The notes: generated by a model from the letters alone, not told the origin. 39,553 nt of DNA from Acidobacteriota bacterium (GCA_016195265.1 JACPZW010000036.1:1-39553), one strand, 5' to 3'; shown: positions 23,317 to 31,795, numbered from the stretch's first letter. Numbers and translations are program-made.

Positions 23317-23811
23317 CTACCGACCGCCGACGAATCCGGCGCCGAGCGCCTTCTCGATCGCATTGCGCGCGCCTTCGGCCGGACTCTCGACGCCGACCAG
23401 AATCTTGCCGTCGCTCACGGCCCGGTCGTACAGCGTGTTCTCGCGTGTCGGAATCTTCGCCGTGATGAACAGCGTGATGACCGTGGCCAGGATGCCGCCG
23501 AGCATCGTCAACTCGAACATGACGATCAGATTCGGCCACCAGGCCACGATCGGCATGCCGCCGGTCGGCAGCGGCCATGCCAGCTCGGTCATGCGCGTCA
23601 GCCACGTGCCGAAGGTCAGCCCGAGCGCGCCACCGCCGCCAGCGATCCAGTAGAGCCACGTCGCCTTGTCGCGGTGGCTGAACTCGTACTCCTCGATCGG
23701 CTCGGACGAAATGACGACGATCTCCCGCTCGGGCACACCGGCCTTGCGCAGGTTGTCGACCGCCTTCTGCACGTCGTCCGGTTCGCTGTAAAGCGCGTAG
23801 AGGACGCTCAC
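23317..23811 (-). CDS. actD: ActD-type membrane subunit (DUF3341) of alternative complex III
   Basis: A 164-residue protein with an N-terminal cytoplasmic alpha/beta part (LYALYSEPDDVQKAVDNLRKAG, EIVVISSEPI), two hydrophobic segments (ATWLYWIAGGGGALGLTFG and NLIVMFELTMLGGILATVITLF) and a C-terminal ferredoxin-like tail (ILVGVESPAEGARNAIEKAL). This is the DUF3341 layout of ActD. The GTG at 23811 overlaps the stop of the NrfD gene (GTGA). Last gene of the complex. Confidence 0.85.
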   Translation of the reverse strand: MSVLYALYSEPDDVQKAVDNLRKAGVPEREIVVISSEPIEEYEFSHRDKATWLYWIAGGGGALGLTFGTWLTRMTELAWPLPTGGMPIVAWWPNLIVMFELTMLGGILATVITLFITAKIPTRENTLYDRAVSDGKILVGVESPAEGARNAIEKALGAGFVGGR

Positions 23812-25163
23812 GGGTTGGTTCTCAGGATGGCGTGTTCCTTGACCTGCGCCGCCGCCTCGATCGGGAACGGATGCTCGCCGACCTTCAGCTCCCAGATCGA
23901 AATGATCGGCACGAACTTCGCGAACAGCGTGTAGAGCAGCCCCATCGCGGCGAACGTGGAGATCATGATCATGATTTCCACCTTGCTCGGCTGGTACGGC
24001 CCCCACGAGTACGGCAGGTACTTGTGGCCGAGCGTCGGCACGACGATCAGGAACCGCTCGAGCCACATGCCGACGACGACCGAGCAGGACGCGATCACGC
24101 AGCCGGTCACGGTCCGGGTCCTTCGCAGCGAGAGAATCGGGAACGGAATCACGAAGTTGCAGATGACCATCGTCCAGTACAGCGGCGAGTAGCTGCCGGT
24201 CTGCGTCACCCAGAAGACGTTCATCTCGCTCGTGCCGTTGCCGTACCACGTCGTGAGGCGCTCGGCGAACACGAAGTACGTCCAGAGCAGGCTCATCATC
24301 AGCAGCAGTTTGCCCAGGTTGGCGAAGTGCACCGGGTGCAGGTAGTCCTCGAGGTGCAGGAACTTGCGCAGGCCGGCCATCGCGATGATGAGCGCCGCGA
24401 TGCCGCTGAAGATGGCGCCCGCCACGAAGTACGGCCCGAAGATCGTCGAGTGCCAGCCGGGCACCGGCGCCATCGAGAAGTCGAACGAAACGATCGTGTG
24501 CACGGACACGGCGACCGGAATGATCGCGATCGCCATGATCTGCATCGCCGACTCGAGGCGATGCCACTGCTTCGTGGTCCCCTGCCAGCCGAGCGCGAGC
24601 GTGCCGTAGAATTTTCGCCGGACGCCGGTCGTCTTGTCGCGCACGAGCGCGAAGTCCGGGATCATCGGCAGGACGAGGAACAGCACACTGCCGGTCAGGT
24701 AGGTGCTGATCGCGAAGAAGTCCCACACGAGCGGCGATCGGAAGTTCGGCCAGATGCGCCGCTGATTCGGGTACGGCATCAGCCAGAAGAACAGCCACGG
24801 CCGGCCGAGGTGGATGATCGGAAACATCGCGCCGATCATCAGCGCGAACGCCGTGATGACTTCGGCGCACCGGGTCACGGGACGCCGCCAGCCGGCGTTG
24901 ACGAGCCGCAGGATCGCCGAAATCAGCGTGCCGGCGTGGCTGATGCCGATCCAGAAGACGAAGTTCGTGATGTAGAAGCCCCAGAAGACGGGCCAGCGCT
25001 TGCCGCTCTCGCCGAAGCCGTTCCAGACCTGGTACATCCACGCGCTGGCGCCCGTCAGCACGATGGCGCCGAGGATGGCGACCAGCAGGAAGAATCGCCA
25101 GGACGTGTTGAGCAGCGGCCTGAGCAGATCGTCGGCGATCCGCTTCGCGGTGGCTTCCTTCAT
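23808..25163 (-). CDS. actC: NrfD/ActC-type quinol oxidoreductase membrane subunit
   Basis: A 451-residue polytopic membrane protein with about ten hydrophobic segments (LLVAILGAIVLTGASAWMY, FWGFYITNFVFWIGISHAG, LLLMMSLLWTYFVFAERL and others). GISHAGTLISAILRLVNAGWRRPV and HLGRPWLFFWLMPYPNQR are characteristic of ActC in alternative complex III. It carries the quinol site of the complex. It overlaps its neighbours on both sides by four bases, so the ferredoxin, NrfD and ActD genes form one coupled unit. Confidence 0.93.
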   Translation of the reverse strand: MKEATAKRIADDLLRPLLNTSWRFFLLVAILGAIVLTGASAWMYQVWNGFGESGKRWPVFWGFYITNFVFWIGISHAGTLISAILRLVNAGWRRPVTRCAEVITAFALMIGAMFPIIHLGRPWLFFWLMPYPNQRRIWPNFRSPLVWDFFAISTYLTGSVLFLVLPMIPDFALVRDKTTGVRRKFYGTLALGWQGTTKQWHRLESAMQIMAIAIIPVAVSVHTIVSFDFSMAPVPGWHSTIFGPYFVAGAIFSGIAALIIAMAGLRKFLHLEDYLHPVHFANLGKLLLMMSLLWTYFVFAERLTTWYGNGTSEMNVFWVTQTGSYSPLYWTMVICNFVIPFPILSLRRTRTVTGCVIASCSVVVGMWLERFLIVVPTLGHKYLPYSWGPYQPSKVEIMIMISTFAAMGLLYTLFAKFVPIISIWELKVGEHPFPIEAAAQVKEHAILRTNP

Positions 25164-25852
25164 ACCTGGGTCTGCCGGGCGAGATAGGTGACCTTGGGCA
25201 GCGTGCCGAGCTCCTCGAGCAGCTTCGCGCCGCGCGTGGATCGCGAGAGGCGCGAGACCTCGCTCTCGGGATCGTTCAGGTCGCCGAAGACGAGCGCCTT
25301 CGCCGAGCAGGACTGCACGCACGCCGGCGTGATCTCGCCGTCCTTCAGCTCGCGCTTCTCCGCCTTCGCGTCAATCTCCGCCGCGCTGATCCGCTGCACG
25401 CAGAACGTGCACTTCTCCATCACGCCGACTTCGCGCACCGAGACGTCGGGGTTCAACTGCAAGTGCAGCGGCTTGGGCCACTGCGGGTTATAGAAGTCGA
25501 AGAAGCGGACGTTGTACGGGCAGGCGTTGGCGCAGTAGCGCGTCCCGATGCACCGGTTGTAAACCTGCGCGTTCAGGCCCTCTTCCGTGTGATGGCTCGC
25601 GTAGGTCGGACACACGGGCTCGCACGGCGCCGCGTCGCACTGCTGGCACATGACCGGACGGAACTTCAGGCGCACGTCCGGAAAGTCGCCTTCCCAGTAC
25701 CGCTCGACCCGGATCCAGTGCATCGCCCGGCTCTTCGCCGCCTGTGCGTCGCCGACGACGGCGATGTTGTTTTCCGCATGACAGGCCGTCACGCACGCGC
25801 CGCATCCCGTGCAGCGATCGAGGTCGACCGTCATTCCCCATCTATGTGCCAT
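25160..25852 (-). CDS. 4Fe-4S dicluster subunit (ActB FeS part)
   Basis: A 230-residue ferredoxin-like protein with four cysteine clusters (CTGCGACVTACH, CQQCDAAPCEPVCP, CIGTRYCANACPYN and CTFC...CVQSC), the pattern for four [4Fe-4S]/[3Fe-4S] centres of the DmsB/NrfC/ActB type. In many alternative complex III operons it is fused to the molybdopterin-like part. Here it is a separate gene, as in Qrc complexes. The Shine-Dalgarno-like AAGGCAG comes from the period-7 tract upstream, so the repeat appears to have split the two genes or supplied the ribosome site. Confidence 0.92.
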   Translation of the reverse strand: MAHRWGMTVDLDRCTGCGACVTACHAENNIAVVGDAQAAKSRAMHWIRVERYWEGDFPDVRLKFRPVMCQQCDAAPCEPVCPTYASHHTEEGLNAQVYNRCIGTRYCANACPYNVRFFDFYNPQWPKPLHLQLNPDVSVREVGVMEKCTFCVQRISAAEIDAKAEKRELKDGEITPACVQSCSAKALVFGDLNDPESEVSRLSRSTRGAKLLEELGTLPKVTYLARQTQV

Positions 25853-25856
25853 CGTC

Positions 25857-25919
25857 TCTGCCTTCTGCCTTCTAACTCTTAACTTTCAGGTTTTCACTTT
25901 TCACTTTTCACTTTTCCTG
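25857..25919. repeat. Period-7 tract between the two ActB genes
   Basis: Units TCTGCCT, TCTAACT, CTTAACT, TTCAGGT and then TTTCACT repeated three times keep a 7-base phase over 60 bases. The stop codon of the molybdopterin-like gene lies inside it. Confidence 0.85.
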
Positions 25920-28145
25920 CCGCCGTCCCTCGAACGGGTTCTCGCGCATCTCTCCCGCGAACATGATCAGCCGTCCGTCGCCGTCGCCCGCGCGGGTGAT
26001 CTTCACGCGCGTCGCCGCCCAGGCGAGCGCGCCTGTCTCCGCCTCGGTCAGGGGCGACAGAATCTCGATCGGATTCACGCCGCGCTTGCTCGCGTAGCGC
26101 GTGAACGTCTCGTGGCCCTGCCCGACCGGCATCGCGACGACGTCGGGCGCGATCCCGGGGGAGATCACGATCGGCGCGCGGAGCGTCCCCTGCGACGACG
26201 TGACGTCCACGAGATCGCCCAGCGCGAGCCCGAGCCGTTCGGCCGTGCGCGGATTGATCTCGATCCAGCTGCTCCACATCGCCGACGTCAGCGGGTCGGG
26301 CATTTCCTGCAGCCACGGCAGGTGCGCCGCCGAACCATCAAGGAACGCCTGCGACGCGTACGGCAGGAAATGGAACGGGAATGCCGCCGCGTCGCCGTCA
26401 AAATGCGGCTCTTGATACTGGTGGCTGGTGACTGGTGGCTGGTGGCTGGCTTGTCCCGCCGAAGCAGGCGCAGCCTGCGAAGGCGGGTGACTGGTGGCTG
26501 GTGCTTTCAACATCTCCTCGTAGCTCTTCCACGGCAGAGCGACCGGCGACTTCAGCTTCCCCGCAAGTTCGATCACGACGTCCGGCGTCGAGCGCGTGTT
26601 GTGCAGCGGCTTCATCGCGGGGCCGGCGACGGTCGTCACCGCCTCGAGCGCGCCGGACTCCGGCATGCTGTCCACCCACGTCTCGAGGAACGAGTGGTCC
26701 GGGAGAATGAGATCGGCGTGAATGCTCGTGTCGTCGAGGAAGCTGCCGAAGCTCACGATGAACGGAATCCTGTCCAGTGCCTCGCGGACCTTCCACGCCT
26801 TCGGGGACGCGAAAACCGGATTGGCATCGTCGATGAGAAGCACTTTGGACGACTGGAGACTCGCGACGAGTGGCTGGGTCTGCCCCGCCGAAGCGGGCGC
26901 CGCCTGCGAAGGCGGGTGGCTGGCGGCTGAGAACCCGGGGCCGGAGGCCGGGGGCTGGAGGCTGGGAGTAAAAAACATCCCGCCAGGCTCGCCAACGCTT
27001 CCGAGCAACGCGTTCAGCGCATTGACGGCCAGCGCATTGAACAACCCGTTTGTGTGCGCGAGCGGCGCGCCGCCGATGATCGCCACCGACGGACGGAACT
27101 CGACCAGCTCGTGCGCGAGGCGCTCGATGCGCAGCGCGGCGACGCCCGTGATCTTCTCGACGTTTTCCGGCGTGTAGTCGGCGAGGCCGGCGGACCAGCC
27201 GTCGATCGCGGCGCCGGCGCGTCCCGCCGCGTCGGCCGATCGCAGTTTGTTTCGAATGATGATGTGCCCGAGGCCGAGCGCGAGGACGCCTTCGGTCCCG
27301 GGCTTGGCGGGGACGAACTCGTCGGCGCTCGCGGCCGTTAGCGACATGCGTGGTTCGACGTGGACGAACTTGGCGCGCGAGCCCCCGTGAACTTGCCGGC
27401 CCTGGCGCATCTCACCGTAACCGGCGTTCTGCGAGACCGGCGAGTTCCACGTGCCCAGGAAATCCGCGCCGAATGCGATGACGTACTTCGCGCGCGCGAG
27501 GTCGAACGTCGGCAGCTGCTCGTGCCCGAAGCTGCGCGCGTTAGCGCGGCGCAGGACGTCTTCGGCGAACAGCTCGAACCCGACGGGCGCCGGTGCGCCG
27601 AAGCGCGCGAGAAATTCCGCGAACAGCTCGAGCCGCCTGCTGCGGCGCGGTCGCGCGAGCAGCGCGAGCGACTTCTGATCGCGGGCGTCCGCCAGCGCGA
27701 TCAACTGCCCGGCCAGCTCCGCGATCGCCTCGTCCCAGGTGACTTCCTTGTATTCGCCCGTGCCGCGTGCGCCCGTGCGCTTCATCGGATGCGTCAGCCG
27801 GTCCGGGTGATACGTGATCTGGATGGCGGCCTGGCCGCGCGGGCACAAGCCGCCCCGGCTGATGGGATGCTTCGCGTCGCCTTCCAGCTTCTTGGCCACG
27901 CCCATCTTCACCACGCCAGACTGGCCGTTGCGGACGGTCTCGACGTCGGCTTCCATCACGCGGACGCTCAGGCCGCACCCGGCGCGGCACAGCGGGCACA
28001 CGCTCGGCTTGAACTCCGCGACGCCCGGTACGAGGTCGTCGTCCGGCACGAAGCGGATCAGCTGATGCTCGGGGTTGCCGCAACTGGCGAGCGTGACGCT
28101 CGTCCCTGTAACGGCCGTGAGCCTTATGAAATCGCGTCGATCCAT
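25908..28145 (-). CDS. Molybdopterin-oxidoreductase-like subunit (ActB Mo part)
   Basis: A 745-residue protein. A Tat signal with lipobox-like end (RRDFIRLTAVTGTSVTLASC) is followed by a [4Fe-4S]-type segment VCPLCRAGCGLSVRV and GGLCPRGQAAI. The body is that of ActB/QrcB: YVIAFGADFLGTWNSPVSQNAGYG, VEPRMSLTAASADEFVPAKPGTEGV and the C-terminal AERLGLALGDLVDVTS dimethyl-sulfoxide-reductase-like domain. These subunits usually lack the molybdenum cofactor and act structurally. Two in-frame insertions, each with SHPPSQAAPASAGQ, come from a dispersed DNA repeat (see 26419 and 26870). The last residues come from a period-7 tract. It overlaps no neighbour, unlike the downstream genes. Confidence 0.9.
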   Translation of the reverse strand: MDRRDFIRLTAVTGTSVTLASCGNPEHQLIRFVPDDDLVPGVAEFKPSVCPLCRAGCGLSVRVMEADVETVRNGQSGVVKMGVAKKLEGDAKHPISRGGLCPRGQAAIQITYHPDRLTHPMKRTGARGTGEYKEVTWDEAIAELAGQLIALADARDQKSLALLARPRRSRRLELFAEFLARFGAPAPVGFELFAEDVLRRANARSFGHEQLPTFDLARAKYVIAFGADFLGTWNSPVSQNAGYGEMRQGRQVHGGSRAKFVHVEPRMSLTAASADEFVPAKPGTEGVLALGLGHIIIRNKLRSADAAGRAGAAIDGWSAGLADYTPENVEKITGVAALRIERLAHELVEFRPSVAIIGGAPLAHTNGLFNALAVNALNALLGSVGEPGGMFFTPSLQPPASGPGFSAASHPPSQAAPASAGQTQPLVASLQSSKVLLIDDANPVFASPKAWKVREALDRIPFIVSFGSFLDDTSIHADLILPDHSFLETWVDSMPESGALEAVTTVAGPAMKPLHNTRSTPDVVIELAGKLKSPVALPWKSYEEMLKAPATSHPPSQAAPASAGQASHQPPVTSHQYQEPHFDGDAAAFPFHFLPYASQAFLDGSAAHLPWLQEMPDPLTSAMWSSWIEINPRTAERLGLALGDLVDVTSSQGTLRAPIVISPGIAPDVVAMPVGQGHETFTRYASKRGVNPIEILSPLTEAETGALAWAATRVKITRAGDGDGRLIMFAGEMRENPFEGRRQEK
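26419..26505. repeat. Composite repeat inside the ActB gene (copy A)
   Basis: CTGGTGG-type 7-base units flank a palindrome (CCCGCCGAAGC...GCGAAGGCGGG). Read in the gene's frame it gives SHPPSQAAPASAGQ and flanking TSHQPP-type residues. The element is the same as at 15778-15836. Confidence 0.8.
26870..26971. repeat. Composite repeat inside the ActB gene (copy B)
   Basis: A second copy of the palindrome and GTGGCTGG units, with an added GGGGCTGGAGGCTGG tract, again read in frame (SHPPSQAAPASAGQ). It lies about 400 bases from copy A in the same gene. Confidence 0.8.
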
Positions 28146-28148
28146 GTT

Positions 28149-28205
28149 GTAGGGCGGGTCCTTTTGGACCCTCCACCGTGCCGGGTCCGAAAGGACCCGG
28201 CCGAC
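28149..28205. repeat. REP pair between ActA and ActB genes
   Basis: GTAGGGCGGGTCC-TTTT-GGACCCTCC at 28149-28174 and GCCGGGTCC-GAAA-GGACCCGGC at 28180-28203 in opposite orientation, a REP doublet in the operon's only long internal gap. Confidence 0.8.
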
Positions 28206-28225
28206 GTAACCTAGTGCCTACGTCC

Positions 28226-28798
28226 CTAGTAATGACACGTCAAGCAGTCATTCGGCGCTTTCTTGGCCGTATGACAATTCACGCAGAAACCCATCGTGTG
28301 ATCGACCGACCTTTCGGCGACCGTCTGCTGCGCCAAATCACCGTGACACGCCGCACAGTCAACCTTCGCGCGGATATGCGGCGCGTGATTGAAACGCACG
28401 TGCGACTCGTGCGTGAAGCCGTACACGCGCTGCCACGGAATCTCCACGCCCTTGTCGGCGTACGCCGTGACCTCTTTGATGAGCGGCTTGTCGGTGGCAA
28501 TCTGGCTGTGGCAGATCATGCACGTCTTCACGCTCGGGATGCCGGCGATCGGCCCCTTCTCGACGCTCTCGTGGCAATCGGTGCACACCGCCTTCTTCGC
28601 GATGTGCGTCTTGTGGGGAAACGGGATCGGCTGCTCGGCCTTCGACCGGATGTTGAAGAACTCCCGCGCCGCATCGGCCGCGGTCCGGTGCGCGGGCGAG
28701 TACACCGCGGGGGACACCTGCTGCGTCGGATTGGTGCCGCAGGCCGCCGCCAGGAGCGTACACACGACGACCGACGCCCGGCTGACGGCCCGGATCAT
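28226..28798 (-). CDS. actA: Pentaheme cytochrome c (ActA/QrcA-like)
   Basis: A 190-residue protein with a lipoprotein-type signal (VVVCTLLAAACGT) and five CXXCH sites (CTDCH, CMICH, CAACH, CVNCH, CLTCH), the last at the C-terminus. Pentaheme size and position before ActB fit ActA of alternative complex III, which passes electrons from quinol oxidation to periplasmic carriers. The C-terminal DHTMGFCVNCHTAKKAPNDCLTCHY resembles the cytochrome c3-type end of ActA. The ATG overlaps the preceding TAA by one base (TAATG). Confidence 0.9.
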   Translation of the reverse strand: MIRAVSRASVVVCTLLAAACGTNPTQQVSPAVYSPAHRTAADAAREFFNIRSKAEQPIPFPHKTHIAKKAVCTDCHESVEKGPIAGIPSVKTCMICHSQIATDKPLIKEVTAYADKGVEIPWQRVYGFTHESHVRFNHAPHIRAKVDCAACHGDLAQQTVAERSVDHTMGFCVNCHTAKKAPNDCLTCHY

Positions 28799-29205
28799 TA
28801 CTTGGCCTGAACGCTCCGGAGGTAGTTGACGACGTTCCAGATGTCGGTTTCCAACATCTTGCTCTTGTAGCCCTTCATGTCGAACTTCGGGCCCGCGCCG
28901 TCGCGGATGACGAGGAAGATCTCGCCGTCGGTGGACCCGCGGTCCCACTGGTCGTCGGTCAGGTTCGACGGATGCGTGCCTTCCGGCGCCATCGGGCCGT
29001 TGCCCTTCGCGTCCGCGCCGTGACAAAACCGGCAGTTCTTCTGGAACGCCGCCTGGCCGGCTTTGATGGACTCGGCGTTCGAGGCGACGGGGTTCTTCAT
29101 CTTCTTGCCTTCCGGGCTGCCGCCAGGATTCTGCGCGAGCAGCGCGGCGGTCATGAAGACCGCGCAGGCAAATGCCGGAATGAGAACGTTCGAGATGCGA
29201 CGCAT
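28798..29205 (-). CDS. Monoheme cytochrome c (ActE-like)
   Basis: A 135-residue class I cytochrome c with a signal peptide (LIPAFACAVFMTAALLAQ), heme site CRFCH near residue 58 and distal methionine candidates in the DMKGYKSKM region. It lies first in the complex and couples to the pentaheme gene by TAATG. It is probably the mobile or complex-bound electron acceptor. Start at ATG 29205. Confidence 0.88.
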   Translation of the reverse strand: MRRISNVLIPAFACAVFMTAALLAQNPGGSPEGKKMKNPVASNAESIKAGQAAFQKNCRFCHGADAKGNGPMAPEGTHPSNLTDDQWDRGSTDGEIFLVIRDGAGPKFDMKGYKSKMLETDIWNVVNYLRSVQAK

Positions 29206-29267
29206 GGCGGATCGGTCTCCTTGATGGATGGAACGGGAGATTCTACAACGAGGCGTGGCTGTCGCGA

Positions 29268-30314
29268 TCAGCGAACGACGGTGATCGTCACTTCCTCGTC
29301 GCCGTACAGCGCGCCGTCGTCGGCACGGCAGCGCAGGACGTAGGTCCCGGGCGTGTCGAAGATCACGTGAACCTCCTGCTTGCCGTCGTCGGGAAGCTTG
29401 GGCGGCGTCCACAGCGGCGCCCACGGCGAGTTGGCGCCGGCCCGCGTGTCTTCCCAGGGCTTGACCTGCGGCGGATCGAACGTGACTTTCGCGCCGGCCG
29501 GCTGGCGATACACGAACCAGGAGGTGTGCAGGCCGGTGACCTTGCCGACCGTGATGCGCGACGGCGGCGACATGGCGGGATTGCGAAGCTGCGCGGCCAG
29601 GTTCGGATCGGCGGCGGCCGCCTGCTGCGCGCGCGCGAGCGACGCGAGCGACGGCGTCCGGCGCTTCGGGATGCCATCGTCCTTCACCTGGTCCACGAAC
29701 GTGACCGGTTCGCCGGCCTTCACCGTCCGCGACCGCAGTTCCTCGATGTGCACCGTCGGCGGCGTGTTGCCGCGCACTTCCGGACTGCTCGTGCCGGCCC
29801 CCAGCGCGCCGGTCTCCGACGCCTTCACGACGTCGTCGACGACATAGTCGGGACGCAGCGTCGCGTAGGCCTTCTCAGTCTTACCGTTCGACGTAAGCGT
29901 CCAGACCAGCTCGTCTTTCTCGCCAAAGCCGCTCGGCACGCGGACCTTGAAGATGAAGCGGTTACGCCGCGGGAGAAAGTGCGTCGGCTGCCCCTGATCG
30001 GCGGCGCCGGGGCTGAACACATTGCCCGGTCCGATCGGCACGTCGATCTCTTCCTCCCAGTTGCGGTTCATATACCCGAACAGGAAGTACTTCGTGCCGT
30101 CAGCCCCGACCTCCCACCCTTCGTACGCGGGCGCGACGTTCTGCCCCGACGAGTACGACAGGGACTGAGCGTGGACGACAAGCGTCACGGCGCATGTCAA
30201 GACGGCGGCGCCGAGCCCGCTCAGGCCGTAATTGCGGAGCGCCGAATGCGGAGTGCGGAGTGACTCACCCATCCGCAGTCCGCAATCCTCAGTCCGCAAT
30301 ACCGACGTCTTCAT
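29268..30314 (-). CDS. Secreted protein of unknown function, partner of the copper monooxygenase-like cytochrome
   Basis: A 348-residue secreted protein with a signal-like segment (SGLGAAVLTCAVTLVVHAQ) and a beta-rich body (GTYVLRCRADDGALYGDEEVTITVV at the end, a PKD/Ig-like strand pattern). It overlaps the monooxygenase-like gene by four bases (ATGA) and is probably its partner. No catalytic motif is seen. The ATG at 30314 has GGAGG eight bases upstream and is the only well-placed start. Between it and the signal core lie about 28 codons of a period-7 repeat (30233-30301), so the n-region of the signal is unusually long and repeat-derived. Confidence 0.7.
   Translation of the reverse strand: MKTSVLRTEDCGLRMGESLRTPHSALRNYGLSGLGAAVLTCAVTLVVHAQSLSYSSGQNVAPAYEGWEVGADGTKYFLFGYMNRNWEEEIDVPIGPGNVFSPGAADQGQPTHFLPRRNRFIFKVRVPSGFGEKDELVWTLTSNGKTEKAYATLRPDYVVDDVVKASETGALGAGTSSPEVRGNTPPTVHIEELRSRTVKAGEPVTFVDQVKDDGIPKRRTPSLASLARAQQAAAADPNLAAQLRNPAMSPPSRITVGKVTGLHTSWFVYRQPAGAKVTFDPPQVKPWEDTRAGANSPWAPLWTPPKLPDDGKQEVHVIFDTPGTYVLRCRADDGALYGDEEVTITVVR
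30233..30301. repeat. Period-7 tract within a coding 5' end
   Basis: GAATGCG, GAGTGCG, GAGTGAC, then TCCGCAG, TCCGCAA, TCCTCAG, TCCGCAA in 7-base phase. The two halves are partly complementary (GCGGAG and CTCCGC-like words), so they may form a hairpin in the message. Confidence 0.75.
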
Positions 30315-31795
30315 TGCGGATTCCCTCCGGTCTGGCGCGGCGCCTGCGGCGTCACGAGGCACAGCGGGCACCCGATGACGTAGTCGTTCTTGGTGAGATG
30401 CAGGCGCTCACGCCGTTTGGCCATCTCTCCCTGGAACTGCTCGTCGGTCAGCGCGACGCGCATGCCGAGGTCGATGAACATGTTCGCCACCGACCGGTTG
30501 CCCGATCCCTGCCAGTTGCGCGGATCGGGCACGTTCTTGTTCGTCGGCGAGTTGTCCATGTAGCCGACGATGTGCAGGATCGTCCCCTTCGGCAGGAGCG
30601 GTGCCGAGTCGTCGGTGTAGTCGTAGCCACGCACCCAGTTGTGGTCGTAGCCGACGCAGTTCAGCGTCTGGATGTTGTATCCCCAGATCGCCTCGAAGCA
30701 CATCCGCTGGCCGGGCGCGTGCAGGTGCGGTTCGAACGAAATGATCTTCGTGTGCTGCTGTAGCACGGTGTACGCGTGCAACTGCTGGCCGGGCTCCATC
30801 GCCTTGATATCGATGTCCACGCCATTACCGAGCCCGAAGACCGCGCGCTTGTATGTCGGCTTGTAGTCCTTCGGCATCAGCTTGAAGCCGATTTCGAGGT
30901 GCGCCTTGGTGTCCCGGCCGTTCGAGTGCAGATGGATTGAATCCGAGACGATGCTCGACCCGGCCTTCAGGAGCCGCGCGGACTTCGGATCGAAGAAGTC
31001 CGCGTTGCGCCCCACCTCGTGCACCGGCCAGTTGACCGTCTCCTCGTCGAGGAGGAACGACAGCGGATCCGTCGACTGGTCCTTCGTCGGGTCGATCACC
31101 TGCGTGCGCCAGATCATGTGATGGAAGACGAAACGTCCGCCGACCGTGGCGCGATTGCCGCCGGCTTTCGTTGTCTCGACGTCGTTGACTTCCTTGATTT
31201 CGAGCGCGGCGACGTAGCGGTCCTCGGTCAGGCCGGTCGGCACGCTCGGAATCTCGCCCCACCAGTCGGGCGCGTCGCCCTTCACGGTGAGTTCTTTCGT
31301 CTTGATGATGAGGTCCGGCGTGCCGATGGCCCACGCCTTGTTGTCGGCCCACACTTTCGGCGGCGGCATGTCGGCCGGATTGCCGCGCGGCGCGCCGGTG
31401 TCCGCCCACTTCGCGAGCGTGGCGATCTCGGTGTCGGTGAGCGACGGATCGTTGTGGAACTGCTGGATGCCGATGTTCTTCTCGACGTACCACGGCGGCA
31501 TCACGCCGGCTTTGGGGCCGATGCTGGTGCGCTGCTTGATGGCGCGGGCCCACGGCCGGACGTCCTCGTAGGTGACGAGCGACATCGGCGCCACGCTGTC
31601 GGGATGATGGCAGCCTTCGCAGCTGCGCTGCAGAATGGGGGCGACATCCTTGGTAAAGTTCGGTGCGTCGGGCACGGCTCCAGCGGGGGCCGGCGCGGCC
31701 GAAAGCACGTACGGCGCCACCAGGCCCATCCCTGCGGCCGCGAACAATACGGACCCGATACGGAGTCTCCAGCCGACTGTAACAGCAGCATGCAT
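30311..31795 (-). CDS. Cytochrome c plus copper type II monooxygenase-like protein
   Basis: A 494-residue secreted protein. The signal peptide (VLFAAAGMGLVAPYVLSAA) is followed by a heme c domain with CEGCHHP near residue 60 and a methionine-rich PWYVEK segment. A C-terminal region with FHHMI, HLHSNG and HLHAPG histidine pairs resembles the ascorbate-dependent copper monooxygenase-like domains found in many acidobacterial cytochromes. Whether it binds copper or has oxygenase activity is not proven. The ATG at 31795 has AAGGAGAG about 8 bases upstream. It leads a unit that may run into the alternative complex III genes. Confidence 0.8.
   Translation of the reverse strand: MHAAVTVGWRLRIGSVLFAAAGMGLVAPYVLSAAPAPAGAVPDAPNFTKDVAPILQRSCEGCHHPDSVAPMSLVTYEDVRPWARAIKQRTSIGPKAGVMPPWYVEKNIGIQQFHNDPSLTDTEIATLAKWADTGAPRGNPADMPPPKVWADNKAWAIGTPDLIIKTKELTVKGDAPDWWGEIPSVPTGLTEDRYVAALEIKEVNDVETTKAGGNRATVGGRFVFHHMIWRTQVIDPTKDQSTDPLSFLLDEETVNWPVHEVGRNADFFDPKSARLLKAGSSIVSDSIHLHSNGRDTKAHLEIGFKLMPKDYKPTYKRAVFGLGNGVDIDIKAMEPGQQLHAYTVLQQHTKIISFEPHLHAPGQRMCFEAIWGYNIQTLNCVGYDHNWVRGYDYTDDSAPLLPKGTILHIVGYMDNSPTNKNVPDPRNWQGSGNRSVANMFIDLGMRVALTDEQFQGEMAKRRERLHLTKNDYVIGCPLCLVTPQAPRQTGGNPQ

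Noticed and set aside
26419..26971. Repeats in the ActB gene as a CRISPR array
   Set aside because: Units are 7 bases with no spacers, and the two blocks are in-frame inserts of a dispersed element.
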